This document shows positions 26,400 to 35,074 of a stretch of DNA of 60,719 nt, one piece after another (within the stretch, counting starts at the first letter, position 1; every line of letters starts with the position of its first letter). Source of the DNA: Deltaproteobacteria bacterium (GTDB taxonomy: Bacteria > Desulfobacterota > Desulfobulbia > Desulfobulbales > Desulfocapsaceae); the NCBI GenBank assembly GCA_026388715.1, contig JAPLJF010000019.1, positions 1 to 60,719 on the forward strand, written 5' to 3'. The notes below the pieces were generated by a model. It saw only the letters and a list, made by a program, of their open reading frames with translations. It had not been told where the DNA came from and made no database searches. The position numbers and the translations under genes were made by a program.

Positions 26400-27542
26400 T
26401 TATATCTTCGATCCAGCCATCAGTTGGCTGGTCGGTTCGTGGAGCACCTTGCCGTCTTTCGTGACCAGGGAGCCACGGGTGATTTCATCCTCCATGTTCA
26501 TCCGGAAACCCTTTTCGTCACAGAGATGGAGGAGGAACTTTTCGATATTCCGGGAAAACATCTGGCTGGCATGGAAAGAGAGGGTGGACGGCAGGTTGCT
26601 GTGGCCAATAATGGTCACCCCATGGGCGATAATGGTCTGGCCGGGCTGGGTCAGGGCGCAGTTGCCGCCCATTTCGGCGGCAAGATCCACGATGACCGAG
26701 CCCGGCTTCATGCTTGCCACCTGTTCCTCGCTGATCAGGATGGGCGCCTTGCGGCCTGGAAGCAGGGCGGTGGGGATGACCACGTCCGATTTGGCGATAT
26801 GCCGACTGATCAGTTCCGCTTGTTTCTGTTTGTATTCGTCGGACATCTCTTTGGCATATCCGCCGCTCCCGGAACCGTTCTCATTGACTGGGACCTCAAT
26901 AAATCTGGCCCCTACCGAGTGCACCTGCTCCTTGACCTCCGGCCTGACATCAAAGGCCTCGACCACGCCGCCCAGCCGTTTGGCGGTGGCGCAGGCCATG
27001 AGTCCGGCAACGCCGGCGCCGATGACCAGCACCTTGGCCGGGGCAATGGTGCCGGCGGCAGTCATGAGCATGGGAAAGAAGCGGTTGATGGTGTCTGCGG
27101 CCTGCAGCACGGCCTTGTAGCCGGCGATGGTGCTCATGGAGCTGAGCACGTCCATGGATTGGGCCAGGGTGGTGCGGGGAATGATGTCCAGACCAAAGGA
27201 GGTGATCTGTCTTTCCGCCAGTTTTCTTACCAGATCATGTCTGAGGGCTGGCTGGAGGATGGCGATGAGGACACTGTTGTTTCTCAGCGTCTCGGCCTCT
27301 TCCATGGAAGGGGGCCGCACCTTTACCACACAGTCGGCCTGTCCGGCAAGTTCCTGGGGCGAGCTCACCAGGGTGGTGCCAGCCTGTTCGTATTCCTGGT
27401 CGCTGTATCCGGCACCGCTTCCTGCGCCAGCCTCGACCAGGACGGCAAACCCTTTCTGCGATAAACGTTTGATCGAATCAGGGATGAGTGCAACCCGGTT
27501 TTCCCCTTCTTCTGTTTCCTTCAGGACGGCGAGTTTCATCAT
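26400..27542 (-). CDS. pntAA: NAD(P) transhydrogenase alpha-1 (NAD-binding) subunit
   Basis: 380 residues of soluble domain I, related to alanine dehydrogenase. The N-terminus MMKLAVLKETEEGENRVALI is typical. The Rossmann dinucleotide motif is VIGAGVAGLMACATAKRLG near 172. RxxxD elements and VIVDLAAEMGGNCALTQPG follow. It should bind NADH and dock on PntB. It leads the pnt operon. The 320 bp upstream hold the second copy of the 140-bp element. Confidence 0.95.
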   Translation of the reverse strand: MMKLAVLKETEEGENRVALIPDSIKRLSQKGFAVLVEAGAGSGAGYSDQEYEQAGTTLVSSPQELAGQADCVVKVRPPSMEEAETLRNNSVLIAILQPALRHDLVRKLAERQITSFGLDIIPRTTLAQSMDVLSSMSTIAGYKAVLQAADTINRFFPMLMTAAGTIAPAKVLVIGAGVAGLMACATAKRLGGVVEAFDVRPEVKEQVHSVGARFIEVPVNENGSGSGGYAKEMSDEYKQKQAELISRHIAKSDVVIPTALLPGRKAPILISEEQVASMKPGSVIVDLAAEMGGNCALTQPGQTIIAHGVTIIGHSNLPSTLSFHASQMFSRNIEKFLLHLCDEKGFRMNMEDEITRGSLVTKDGKVLHEPTSQLMAGSKI

Positions 27543-27665
27543 CGGTTCTTTGGTTGAGTTGGGAATAGATGAACCTGGGACGGTCAGATGCGGATGGTCG
27601 TCTCCTGTAAACCTCTGTAAGAAAATAACATGGCCACCTGAATATTAAAATCGGCATAAGGAGCC

Positions 27666-27806
27666 GAGCCTTTTGCAAAATGAGGATTTTCGTTCAAAAT
27701 CAAGGCATGCGAAAAATTTTACCGCAGGCATATAGTTGATATTCCGAGGATAAAATTTTAAGCATAACGCAGAGTTTGGGCGAAAAGACCATTTTTGCAA
27801 GAGGCT
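27666..27806. mobile_element. Inverted-repeat element, copy 2
   Basis: A 141-bp copy of the element at 23404, almost identical to copy 3. It lies between mpl and pntAA, both on the minus strand, upstream of pntAA and downstream of mpl. No target duplication is clear, though GAGCC is repeated just before the left end. Confidence 0.8.
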
Positions 27807-27861
27807 TTTCTTGTGTTTAAGAAAGAATTTCGTAAAGGTACTTATCCCGTTTATCGGGGTT

Positions 27862-27882
27862 AGTTATTTCGTAACGGCTCCT
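27862..27882 (-). repeat. Two-hairpin element arm at the mpl stop
   Basis: On the minus strand AGGAGCCGTTACGAAATAACT, matching the left arm of elements at 32640 and 56372. It encodes the last residues GAVTK and the stop of mpl. Confidence 0.7.
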
Positions 27883-29309
27883 AATTTCGCAAGCAGCCGG
27901 CTGTGGATATTGTCAAAACCGCCGTTGGAGAGGATGGCGACCACGTCCCCCTCTTGCAGGATGGTCATGAGATGATCAAGGATCGTGTCGGTATCGGCAA
28001 AGGTGCGGGCGTCGAGTCCCCGTTCTCGCAGGTCAGAGGCGAGCTGGGTGGAGGAGAAAAGCTCTGCCTCGGGCACATTGTCAAGGGGCAGCGGTTTCCT
28101 GATCAGGATCAGATCGGCGGCGTCAAAGGCGCTCACATAGTCCTGCTGGAAGATGGCCCGCCTGGAGGAGTTGGTCCTCGGCTCAAAGACCGTTACCAGC
28201 CGCTGGCCCGCATAGGCCGCCTTTAAGGCACCAAGGGTCTCCCGCACCGCGGTGGGATGGTGGGCGAAATCATCAATCACGGTGATGCCGCGCTCCACCC
28301 CCCGTACCTCCTGGCGTCGTTTGACCCCGCCAAAACTGCTGAGGGCGGTGTTGATCTGCTCAGGGGCAAGACCGATCCGGTGCAGGACGGCGGTGACGGC
28401 GAGGCTGTTCAGGCAGTTGTGGCGGCCGGGCATGCGGACCGCCATTTCCGCCCACTTCTGACCCTGGTGCTGAATCTGAAAATGGGTCATCCCCTGTCCG
28501 GAGCGGACATCAGCAAGAGACCAGGCCAGTTCGGGATTAAATCCATAACCCTGGACCTCGCAGGGGGCGTCAGCCACGACCTCGGCTACATTCTGGTCAT
28601 CGAGATGGGCGACGATCAGGCCGTCTTGCGGCAGCAGGGCCACAAATTTACGGAAGGAGCGTTTGATGGCGTCAAGATCGGCGAAGATGTCGGCATGATC
28701 AAATTCAACCGAGGTGATGATGGCAATGTTGGGTCGATAATGGAGAAACTTTGACCCTTTGTCAAAGAAGGCGGTATCGTATTCGTCGCCTTCCACCACA
28801 AAATAGCGGCCATTGCCGAGGCGGAAATTGGCATCAAATTCACGGACAATTCCCCCGATCATGAAGGAGGGGTCAAGCCCTGCCCGATGCAGTGCCGAGG
28901 CCAGCAGCGAAGACGTAGTGGTCTTGCCGTGGGTGCCGGCTACCACCAGCGAGGTACGGGCACTGATAAAGAAATGGGCCAGGGCCTGGGGAAAGGAAAG
29001 ATAGGGGATGGCTGTTGTCGCCAGCGCCTGGGCTTCCGGGTTTTTACGGGTGATGACATTGCCGACAATGACCAGGTCGGGCCGCGGTTGCAGGTTCTGC
29101 GGGCCATAGCCGCTGGCTGCCTCAATCCTTTGTTCCTTCAGAAAATCAGACATGGGCGGATAGACCCCGCTGTCGGAGCCGGTCACCGCGAATCCGGAGG
29201 CCTTCAACATCCCGGCGAGAGCGGCCATGCCGGTACCGCAGATCCCCATGATGTGGATGTGGCGAATGTTGTCCGGCGCCAGATTGAGTTTCGGGTCAAG
29301 CTCCATCAT
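27864..29309 (-). CDS. mpl: Murein tripeptide ligase Mpl
   Basis: A 481-residue Mur-ligase-family enzyme that joins recycled L-Ala-D-Glu-mDAP to UDP-MurNAc. The N-terminal Rossmann domain shows HIMGICGTGMAALAG near 20. The ATP site is VVAGTHGKTTTSSLL near 122, followed by GGIVREF, VEGDEYDTAFFD and SVEFDHADIF, the Mpl-type set rather than MurC. Ligand-binding domain III follows. The last five residues GAVTK come from a repeat arm. Start: two adjacent ATGs (29309, 29306) overlap the stop of the upstream 59-aa gene. Confidence 0.94.
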   Translation of the reverse strand: MMELDPKLNLAPDNIRHIHIMGICGTGMAALAGMLKASGFAVTGSDSGVYPPMSDFLKEQRIEAASGYGPQNLQPRPDLVIVGNVITRKNPEAQALATTAIPYLSFPQALAHFFISARTSLVVAGTHGKTTTSSLLASALHRAGLDPSFMIGGIVREFDANFRLGNGRYFVVEGDEYDTAFFDKGSKFLHYRPNIAIITSVEFDHADIFADLDAIKRSFRKFVALLPQDGLIVAHLDDQNVAEVVADAPCEVQGYGFNPELAWSLADVRSGQGMTHFQIQHQGQKWAEMAVRMPGRHNCLNSLAVTAVLHRIGLAPEQINTALSSFGGVKRRQEVRGVERGITVIDDFAHHPTAVRETLGALKAAYAGQRLVTVFEPRTNSSRRAIFQQDYVSAFDAADLILIRKPLPLDNVPEAELFSSTQLASDLRERGLDARTFADTDTILDHLMTILQEGDVVAILSNGGFDNIHSRLLAKLGAVTK

Positions 29310-29485
29310 CCCTTGCGCACCGTTTCTTTTATCGTCTTGTAGATGTTGTCAAAGGTTTGTTCAAAGGTGGCAGGTGTCAGACGGCCCACCTCAATGAATT
29401 TAATAACGATTTCCTTGGCAACCTTGAGCAGGGTCTCGTCAGAGACGGACCTGTCGGCATGGGTGTCGGCGTTTTTTTCTGTCAT
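29306..29485 (-). CDS. Small conserved-looking protein overlapping mpl, 59 aa
   Basis: A 59-residue acidic/basic helical protein (SDETLLKVAKEIVIKFIEVG, then RLTPATFEQTFDNIYKTIKE). Its TGA overlaps the first ATG of mpl by 4 nt, so the two are translationally coupled. The balanced composition and tight overlap argue for a real gene. The helix pattern is faintly like the N-terminal part of MucR/Ros regulators, without their zinc finger. I do not recognise it firmly. Confidence 0.7.
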   Translation of the reverse strand: MTEKNADTHADRSVSDETLLKVAKEIVIKFIEVGRLTPATFEQTFDNIYKTIKETVRKG

Positions 29486-29533
29486 GATTTGAAATTATTT
29501 AAATAAGCTGCTTTCAACTTTCCATTAACTGAT

Positions 29534-29586
29534 ACCGCCTCTGCTGGCGGAAGAAGGCCAATTCGTCACGAAACAGCAGAGGCGGT
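29534..29586. other. Perfect 13-bp inverted repeat between divergent genes
   Basis: ACCGCCTCTGCTG (29534-29546) pairs perfectly with CAGCAGAGGCGGT (29574-29586) around a 27-nt spacer. There is no T-run on either strand. It sits between the mpl operon and the Crp/Fnr gene and may be a regulator site or an RNA structure in a leader. Confidence 0.5.
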
Positions 29587-29752
29587 GTTTGCAGAAATAA
29601 CGATCAAGCCATCCCTGTATAACTTATTTTTTACTGTAGTTATCCAAGTTTTGCCAGATCAAAATTATGAATGTGGTCAGGAGTTCTGGAAAATGGTAAA
29701 GAAAGTTGTTTGAGGGGATTTTTACAGTGGCTATTACTGAGGAAAGGAACAG

Positions 29753-30415
29753 ATGGGAAAACATGAGTTGATAGGTACCAGCGTCTTATTTGGCGGTTTG
29801 CCGGAAGAGCAGCTTGACGCGATCGTGAAGATTGCTGTTGAAAAGAAGTTTGGTAAAAGTGAGGCGGTATTTTTTGAAGGGGACCCCGGCAATGGTTTCT
29901 ATATGGTTGCTGAGGGCAAGGTGAAGATCTTTAAGATGTCCTTCGCCGGTAAAGAGCAGATCCTCCATATCTTTGGGCCGGGAGAGCCTTTTGGCGAGGT
30001 GCCGGTCTTTCATGGCCAACCTTTTCCGGCCAGCGCTGAGACCCTGGTGAAGAGCACCTTGATTTTCTTTCCTCGGGAAAAGTTTATTGCCCTTGTTCAC
30101 GAAAATCCCTCTCTGGCCCTGAATATGCTGGCCGTCCTGTCAATGCGTCTGCGTCGCTTTGTGGATCAGATCGAGAATTTATCCCTGAAGGAAGTGCCGG
30201 CAAGGCTTGCCGGGTATCTGTTGTATCTAATGGAGGAGCAGGGGAGTAAAGACAGTGTTGAACTGGAGATATCCAAGGGGCAACTGGCCAGCTTACTGGG
30301 AACTATTCCCGAAACCCTCTCCCGTATCTTTGCCAAGATGAGTGACGAGGGACTTCTTACTGTGGACGGCAAGAAGATCCGCATTCTTGATCGGGCGGCC
30401 TTGGCAGAGAGGTAG
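29753..30415 (+). CDS. Crp/Fnr-family transcription regulator
   Basis: 220 residues. The N-terminal cyclic-nucleotide-type beta barrel spans about 10-125 (FFEGDPGNGFYMVAEGKVKI, then GEPFGEVPVF). A long dimerisation helix and a winged HTH follow, with recognition helix ISKGQLASLLGTIPETLSRI at about 175-194. It has no N-terminal Cys set, so it is not an Fe-S FNR. The family includes haem-binding DNR/NnrR-like regulators. The effector is unknown. It is transcribed alone, convergent with the L,D-transpeptidase gene. Confidence 0.92.
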   Translation: MGKHELIGTSVLFGGLPEEQLDAIVKIAVEKKFGKSEAVFFEGDPGNGFYMVAEGKVKIFKMSFAGKEQILHIFGPGEPFGEVPVFHGQPFPASAETLVKSTLIFFPREKFIALVHENPSLALNMLAVLSMRLRRFVDQIENLSLKEVPARLAGYLLYLMEEQGSKDSVELEISKGQLASLLGTIPETLSRIFAKMSDEGLLTVDGKKIRILDRAALAER

Positions 30416-30471
30416 GTGTTTAGGAACTCGGAAAATACTCTACTGCCATCTCGCTTCCCGTCTTCGAGCCA

Positions 30472-31407
30472 TCAGAGTGTTTTTCTGTCTTTGGAGGAAT
30501 TCTTGTCAACTTTGGCGTATTCCTTCTTTACAACTTTAGTATTTTCCTTTTTCACAATTTTAATCTCTTCTTTCTTCGCAACTGGAATAACTGAGGCGTA
30601 TTCCATCTTCTCGGGCTGAGCAGGTGCGGTCAGATCGCTGCCAAAAAGGAGGGGGCGAAAGGTGTGGAAGGCGTATTGCTGTTTTTCCACCGTGACCATG
30701 GGCGGATTCCGGTGACCCTGGAAATAATCATACCCCTGTTTCAGATTTTCCCAGAAGGGGATCCAGGGGGAATCGGCGTTTTTGGCCATCTTGTCCCAGG
30801 TCATGCGAAAGGGGAAGATATGGACCGCAAACTGTTCCTGCCCGCCGCTCATGGCAGCATCAACAATGGTATAGATTTCTTCGATCCGGAAATCGTTCAT
30901 GGCAAAACAGCCCACGGAGGAACATTGGCCATGAACCATCAGGGCGCCTCCTGTGCATTTGTGGAGTCTGTCGTATTCGTTTGGATATCCCAGATTAAAG
31001 GAAAGATGGAAGTTGCTCCAGGGGTTGAGGGCGGTGACGCTGACGGTATAGAATCCTTCCGGGCTTTGCTCGTCGCCTTCTTTGAGTTTGGGGCCAAGTT
31101 TGCCTGAATATTTACAGATGGTATAGGTCTTGAAAAGTTCATAGGTGAGATCTTTTTTTACCCAGACCTCCAGTTCATTCTCTTCCTTGAAGATACGCAT
31201 AAAGATCGGCTGGCCCAGATGCATATTTTTTTTCTGCATCTCCTCTTCCAGCTGTGGCTCCAGGCGCTGGTAGGCCTCTTTAGAGATCTCGCTCCGGGGT
31301 ATTATTCTTCCTCCTTCTGCATGCGCTGATACGGCACAGAGGAGGGAAAGGAGACAGGCGGTAAGGATTTGCAGGATTGGCGTTATAGGAGATATTATAG
31401 GAAACAT
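30472..31407 (-). CDS. L,D-transpeptidase (YkuD/YafK-type), secreted
   Basis: 311 residues. The signal peptide (about 1-30) ends SAHA. The catalytic YkuD domain spans about 65-225. Its active-site motif is MVHGQCSSVGCFAM, with the His, Ser-x2-Gly and nucleophilic Cys expected for cross-linking or protein attachment to peptidoglycan. SPEGFYTVS and ALNPWSNFHLSFNLGYPN mark the YafK subgroup. The C-terminal 40 residues are an imperfect Lys/Glu/Val repeat (KKEEIKIVKKENTKVVKKEY), which may bind the wall or stay disordered. Confidence 0.88.
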   Translation of the reverse strand: MFPIISPITPILQILTACLLSLLCAVSAHAEGGRIIPRSEISKEAYQRLEPQLEEEMQKKNMHLGQPIFMRIFKEENELEVWVKKDLTYELFKTYTICKYSGKLGPKLKEGDEQSPEGFYTVSVTALNPWSNFHLSFNLGYPNEYDRLHKCTGGALMVHGQCSSVGCFAMNDFRIEEIYTIVDAAMSGGQEQFAVHIFPFRMTWDKMAKNADSPWIPFWENLKQGYDYFQGHRNPPMVTVEKQQYAFHTFRPLLFGSDLTAPAQPEKMEYASVIPVAKKEEIKIVKKENTKVVKKEYAKVDKNSSKDRKTL

Positions 31408-31794
31408 AGCGACAAAAAATGGTAGTATTCAGGTTGAGTCTGAAAGTGGAGCGGTGCAGGGCACCCGCCACCATATGGTACCTATATAGAAAATATAAAT
31501 CAGGAAATGAAGAGAAAGTCCAGAAAAAATAACAGTTAGAGGCAGATAGTTCAGGTTTGGGAGTCAGGAATGGAATGATTGCTTTGTAACGCCTCCTGAA
31601 ATGATTCTACAATGACGGAAATGTATCGGGGATCCGGTTCTGAAAAGTAAGGGCAAAAGGACGGAGGTGCGTTGTCTTGATGGTATCTTTCTTGCCTGAT
31701 CTTCAGTGAAGACGTATAGTGACAGTTGTTTTGATGAAGAATTATAAAAAACGCTACACAACATATATAAGACTTTCGTCTTTTATCTTCTGAT
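31408..31794. other. Intergenic region, transpeptidase/PHP gene
   Basis: About 390 bp between divergent genes. I see no RNA gene, known riboswitch or credible reading frame. A small palindrome (GGTGCAGGGCACC, near 31454) is the only structure noted. Confidence 0.4.
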
Positions 31795-32658
31795 ATGTCC
31801 ATAGACTTGCATACCCATTCGAATTTTTCCGATGGCACCATGACTCCAACCGAGCTTGTGGCCCTGGCCAGATCTAAAAAAATATCTACCCTGGCCCTGA
31901 CGGATCATGATACCATGGCGGGAACGGAAGAGGCCCTTCTGGCTGGTGCCGAGATGGGTGTGGAGATCATTCCCGGCATTGAGGTCAGTGTGCTCTATGG
32001 CCAGGTTGAGTATCATATCCTGGGATACTGGGCCGATCCCCGTAACAGCGTGTTTGCGGCCGCCCTGGCCCGGCTGCAGGGGGCAAGGACTGAACGCAAC
32101 GCCAAGATTCTGGAGAAGCTGAACGCGCTGGGTATCCCGGTGACGGCTGAAGAATTACAGCTTGTGTCTGAACAGGGGCAGACCGGCAGGCCGCATATCG
32201 CCCGGATTCTGGTGCAGCGCGGGGTGGTGCGGACCATGAGTCAGGCCTTTGAGCAGTTTCTGAGGAAAGGGACGGCGGCGTATGTGTCGCGGTTTGCTTA
32301 TAGCGCCGCCGAGGCCGTGGCGCTGATCCGTCAGGCCGGGGGGCTTGCGGTTTTGGCCCATCCGGCCCAAAACGACCCCGAGCTCATTCGTTTACCTGCG
32401 GTTCTTACTGATCTGGTCCCGTCAGGTCTGGATGGGATTGAGTTGTACTATCCAACGCATTCGCATAAAGTAAAGAAGAAGCTGCGAGCGCTTGCCGGTG
32501 AACATGATCTCCTTCTTACCGGCGGCAGTGATTATCATGGCGAGGTGCGACCCGGTACCAGCCTGGCTGGCGGGGGAAATATCTTTGTGCCGCCGGAACT
32601 CGTTGGGAAGATGAAGCGGCGCCTGGCAGATAACATACAAGGAGCCGTTACGAAATAA
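31795..32658 (+). CDS. PHP-domain phosphoesterase (TrpH/RNase AM-like)
   Basis: 287 residues. Metal ligands of the PHP domain are in place: DLHTHSNFSDGT at 4-15, LTDHDTM near 38, GIEVS near 62, HIARIL, AHPAQ and a final GSDYHG. Family members hydrolyse 3',5'-bisphosphonucleosides or trim RNA 5' ends. The closing residues LADNIQGAVTK are read from a repeat element overlapping the stop codon, so the native C-terminus has probably been altered. The trp operon is 4 kb away and not linked. Confidence 0.9.
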   Translation: MSIDLHTHSNFSDGTMTPTELVALARSKKISTLALTDHDTMAGTEEALLAGAEMGVEIIPGIEVSVLYGQVEYHILGYWADPRNSVFAAALARLQGARTERNAKILEKLNALGIPVTAEELQLVSEQGQTGRPHIARILVQRGVVRTMSQAFEQFLRKGTAAYVSRFAYSAAEAVALIRQAGGLAVLAHPAQNDPELIRLPAVLTDLVPSGLDGIELYYPTHSHKVKKKLRALAGEHDLLLTGGSDYHGEVRPGTSLAGGGNIFVPPELVGKMKRRLADNIQGAVTK

Positions 32659-32680
32659 CGGTTATCTTATCATAACGGCT
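32622..32680 (+). repeat. Two-hairpin element at the PHP gene stop
   Basis: GCCTGGCAGATAACATACAA, then AGGAGCCGTTACGAAATAA. The first half matches the right end of the trpE-trpG elements and the second half matches the left arm at 56372. AGCCGTTA pairs with TAACGGCT (32643-32650 and 32673-32680). It supplies the last 11 codons and the stop of the PHP gene. Confidence 0.7.
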
Positions 32681-32749
32681 TGCGGCTAGCGTCTGCGCGC
32701 ATAATTCCGGCAAAGATTAACACAAACCCTATTACGAGAGCTACTGATC

Positions 32750-34138
32750 ATGTATTCCATCCTGATTGTTGATGATGAACCGAATTATCTGGTGATCCTT
32801 TCTGAGTTACTGCGCGATGAGGGCTATGAGATCTTTACGGCCCCGGGCGGCGCGGAGGGGTTGGCGCTTGTCCAGGACGTCGATCTGGATATGGTGATTA
32901 CCGATATGCAGATGCCGGGTATGGATGGCCTCCAGTTTCTCCAGGCCATCAAAAAGATTAACAAGGATCTGCCTGTGGTGATGATCACTGCCTTTGCCGA
33001 GGTGGACAAGGCGGTGGCAGCCATGCAGGCAGGGGCCTTTAATTATCTAGCTAAGCCCTTTTCCAATGATGAGCTGATTGTCACCATTAATAAGGCGGTT
33101 CAGCACTACTCCCTGATCCGGGAAAATATCCGGTTGCGCCAGTCGATCCTGACCCGCACTGGTTTTGCCGGTATGGTCGGGAAGAATGCGCGGATGGTGC
33201 AGGTCTATGAGCTGATTGAAAAGGTGGCGCCGACGCCATCATCAGTACTGATCACCGGTGAGAGCGGAACGGGAAAGGAGTTGGTGGCCAAGGCCATCCA
33301 TATGAACAGTCCCCGTCAGGACAAGGCCTTTATCACCGTAAACTGTGCGGCCCTGGCCGAAAACCTGCTGGAGAGTGAACTTTTTGGCCATGAAAAGGGG
33401 GCCTTTACCGGGGCCGTGGTCATGCGCAAGGGACGTTTTGAGCTGGCCGATGGCGGCACCCTGTTTCTCGATGAGATCGGCGAGATCCCACTGGCCTTGC
33501 AGTCAAAATTGCTGCGGGCCTTGCAGGAAAAGAGCTTTGAGCGGGTGGGGGGGAGCAAGACCCTGTCCGTTGATGTCCGCATTATCAGCGCCACCAATAA
33601 AGATCTGCGGGAGGAGGTGGATCAGGGCCGTTTTCGAGAGGATCTCTATTATCGGCTCAATGTGATCCATGTTCTGTTGCCGCCCCTGCGGGAGCGGATG
33701 GATGATATCCCGATCCTCGTTGAATATTTTATCAGGACTGTTTCGGAACGTCTGGCCAAACCTGGGCTCTCTATCAGTCCTGACGCCCTGCGTCTTCTGG
33801 TGACTCTGCCTTGGGAAGGGAATGTGCGGGAGCTGGAGAATACCATTGAACGAGCGGCAATTCTTTGTGATAATAACAGGATTGAGGCAGATGACGTGCA
33901 GCCCGAATCCTCGGCCAGGCGTTCTCAGGCGGCCTGGAGTCATGCGATGGATCTTGGTCAGTTAATCCCGGATTCGGCGGAGCTCAATGATGTTCTGTAC
34001 GCGGTAGAGGAAAAGATGTTGAACCGGGCCCTGGAGGCCACTGGTTTTATCCAGGCGCGGGCGGCGGAAAAACTGGGAATTACCAAGAGTCTGTTGCAGT
34101 ACAAGATGAAAAAATACGGGATCAAGAAGGGTAGGTGA
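32750..34138 (+). CDS. Sigma-54-dependent response regulator (NtrC family)
   Basis: 462 residues. The receiver domain (about 1-120) has phospho-acceptor Asp in MVITDMQMPG near 49-58 and Lys in YLAKPFSN. The AAA+ domain (about 145-380) has GESGTGKEL, the sigma-54 contact loop GAFTGA, Walker B GGTLFLDEIGE and the arginine finger region. A Fis-type HTH sits at the C-terminus (ARAAEKLGITKSLLQYKMKK). No kinase is adjacent, so it is an orphan. A histidine kinase at 51015 and a sigma-54 promoter at 44261 are also in the window. Confidence 0.95.
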   Translation: MYSILIVDDEPNYLVILSELLRDEGYEIFTAPGGAEGLALVQDVDLDMVITDMQMPGMDGLQFLQAIKKINKDLPVVMITAFAEVDKAVAAMQAGAFNYLAKPFSNDELIVTINKAVQHYSLIRENIRLRQSILTRTGFAGMVGKNARMVQVYELIEKVAPTPSSVLITGESGTGKELVAKAIHMNSPRQDKAFITVNCAALAENLLESELFGHEKGAFTGAVVMRKGRFELADGGTLFLDEIGEIPLALQSKLLRALQEKSFERVGGSKTLSVDVRIISATNKDLREEVDQGRFREDLYYRLNVIHVLLPPLRERMDDIPILVEYFIRTVSERLAKPGLSISPDALRLLVTLPWEGNVRELENTIERAAILCDNNRIEADDVQPESSARRSQAAWSHAMDLGQLIPDSAELNDVLYAVEEKMLNRALEATGFIQARAAEKLGITKSLLQYKMKKYGIKKGR

Positions 34139-34200
34139 CGGTCAGGGGACAGCCCTATAGCTCGAAGTTTGCAAGGCAGAGAGCTGGTTTATTGGTATGC

Positions 34201-35073
34201 TTATGGCCTGTTTTGTGTCTGCGGGATTCCCCAGTGCAGCTTGTTGCGGAGGATGGAGAAGTAATCCCGGTGGGGAGAGATGATCAGTTGCAGGGGATGT
34301 TCCGCCGCCTCGATCTCCAGTGTTTCGTCTTCCTGCATGTCCCAGGCCGACTGGCCATCAATGATGATCTTGGCGTAATGACCAGGGCCGTCGTCAATGC
34401 GGGTGGTGAGTCTGGTCTCAGGCGGCAGGAGAACCGGTCTGCTACTGAGCATGAAGGGGCAGATGGGGGTGACCAGGATGGATGCCAGTCCCGGATAGAC
34501 CAACGGCCCGCCAGCCGAGAGATTATAGGCGGTGGAGCCAGTGGGGGTCGAGAAGATCAGCCCGTCTGCCTTGTAGGTGGTGATATATTCCGCATTCGCC
34601 CTGGTGGAGAGCTGCAGGACCCGGTCAAGGGTGCCCCTGCTGATGACCACCTCGTTTAAGGCATAATGATATTCCGTTGGCTGGCTCTTCCGGATGATGC
34701 GGGTCTTGAGCATCATCCGGTTTTCAACGGTGACGGCCCCGGTGATGATCTCTTCCAGGGCGGCTATCGCCTCCTGTTCTGTCAGTTCAGTCAAAAATCC
34801 CAGATTGCCCAGGTTGATTCCGATTACCGGGATGGAGTAACGAGCCGCCTGGTCTGCCACATGGAGCAGGGTGCCATCCCCGCCCACGATAATCAGGATA
34901 TCAAGATCAGGGTCAATCTGGTTGGTTATGGCCGTAATCCCCTTGTCCTGCAGCCAGTTGCCGAGCATATCGGCAAAGGCGTCAGCCGGGGCATGATCTT
35001 TTTTGATGATGATGCCTGCCCGGCGCACAGAAAAATCAGAGACGGTGCGAAAGGGATAAAGGGAGGGGGCCAT
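34201..35073 (-). CDS. nadK: NAD kinase
   Basis: 290 residues. The nucleotide-binding GGDGTLLHVAD near 68 is diagnostic, followed by GINLGNLGFLTEL, the NE/D site in YHYALNEVVISRG, and YKADGLIFSTPTGSTAYNLSAGGP. It makes NADP from NAD. I chose the ATG at 35073, one base after the proC stop; the open frame extends further upstream through the proC end but is not NadK-like there. With pnt in the same window, two routes to NADPH are represented. Confidence 0.95.
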   Translation of the reverse strand: MAPSLYPFRTVSDFSVRRAGIIIKKDHAPADAFADMLGNWLQDKGITAITNQIDPDLDILIIVGGDGTLLHVADQAARYSIPVIGINLGNLGFLTELTEQEAIAALEEIITGAVTVENRMMLKTRIIRKSQPTEYHYALNEVVISRGTLDRVLQLSTRANAEYITTYKADGLIFSTPTGSTAYNLSAGGPLVYPGLASILVTPICPFMLSSRPVLLPPETRLTTRIDDGPGHYAKIIIDGQSAWDMQEDETLEIEAAEHPLQLIISPHRDYFSILRNKLHWGIPQTQNRP

Positions 35074-35074
35074 T

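Noticed and set aside
26373..27464. 363-aa open frame opposite pntAA
   Set aside because: Shadow of a well-recognised gene; no family features.
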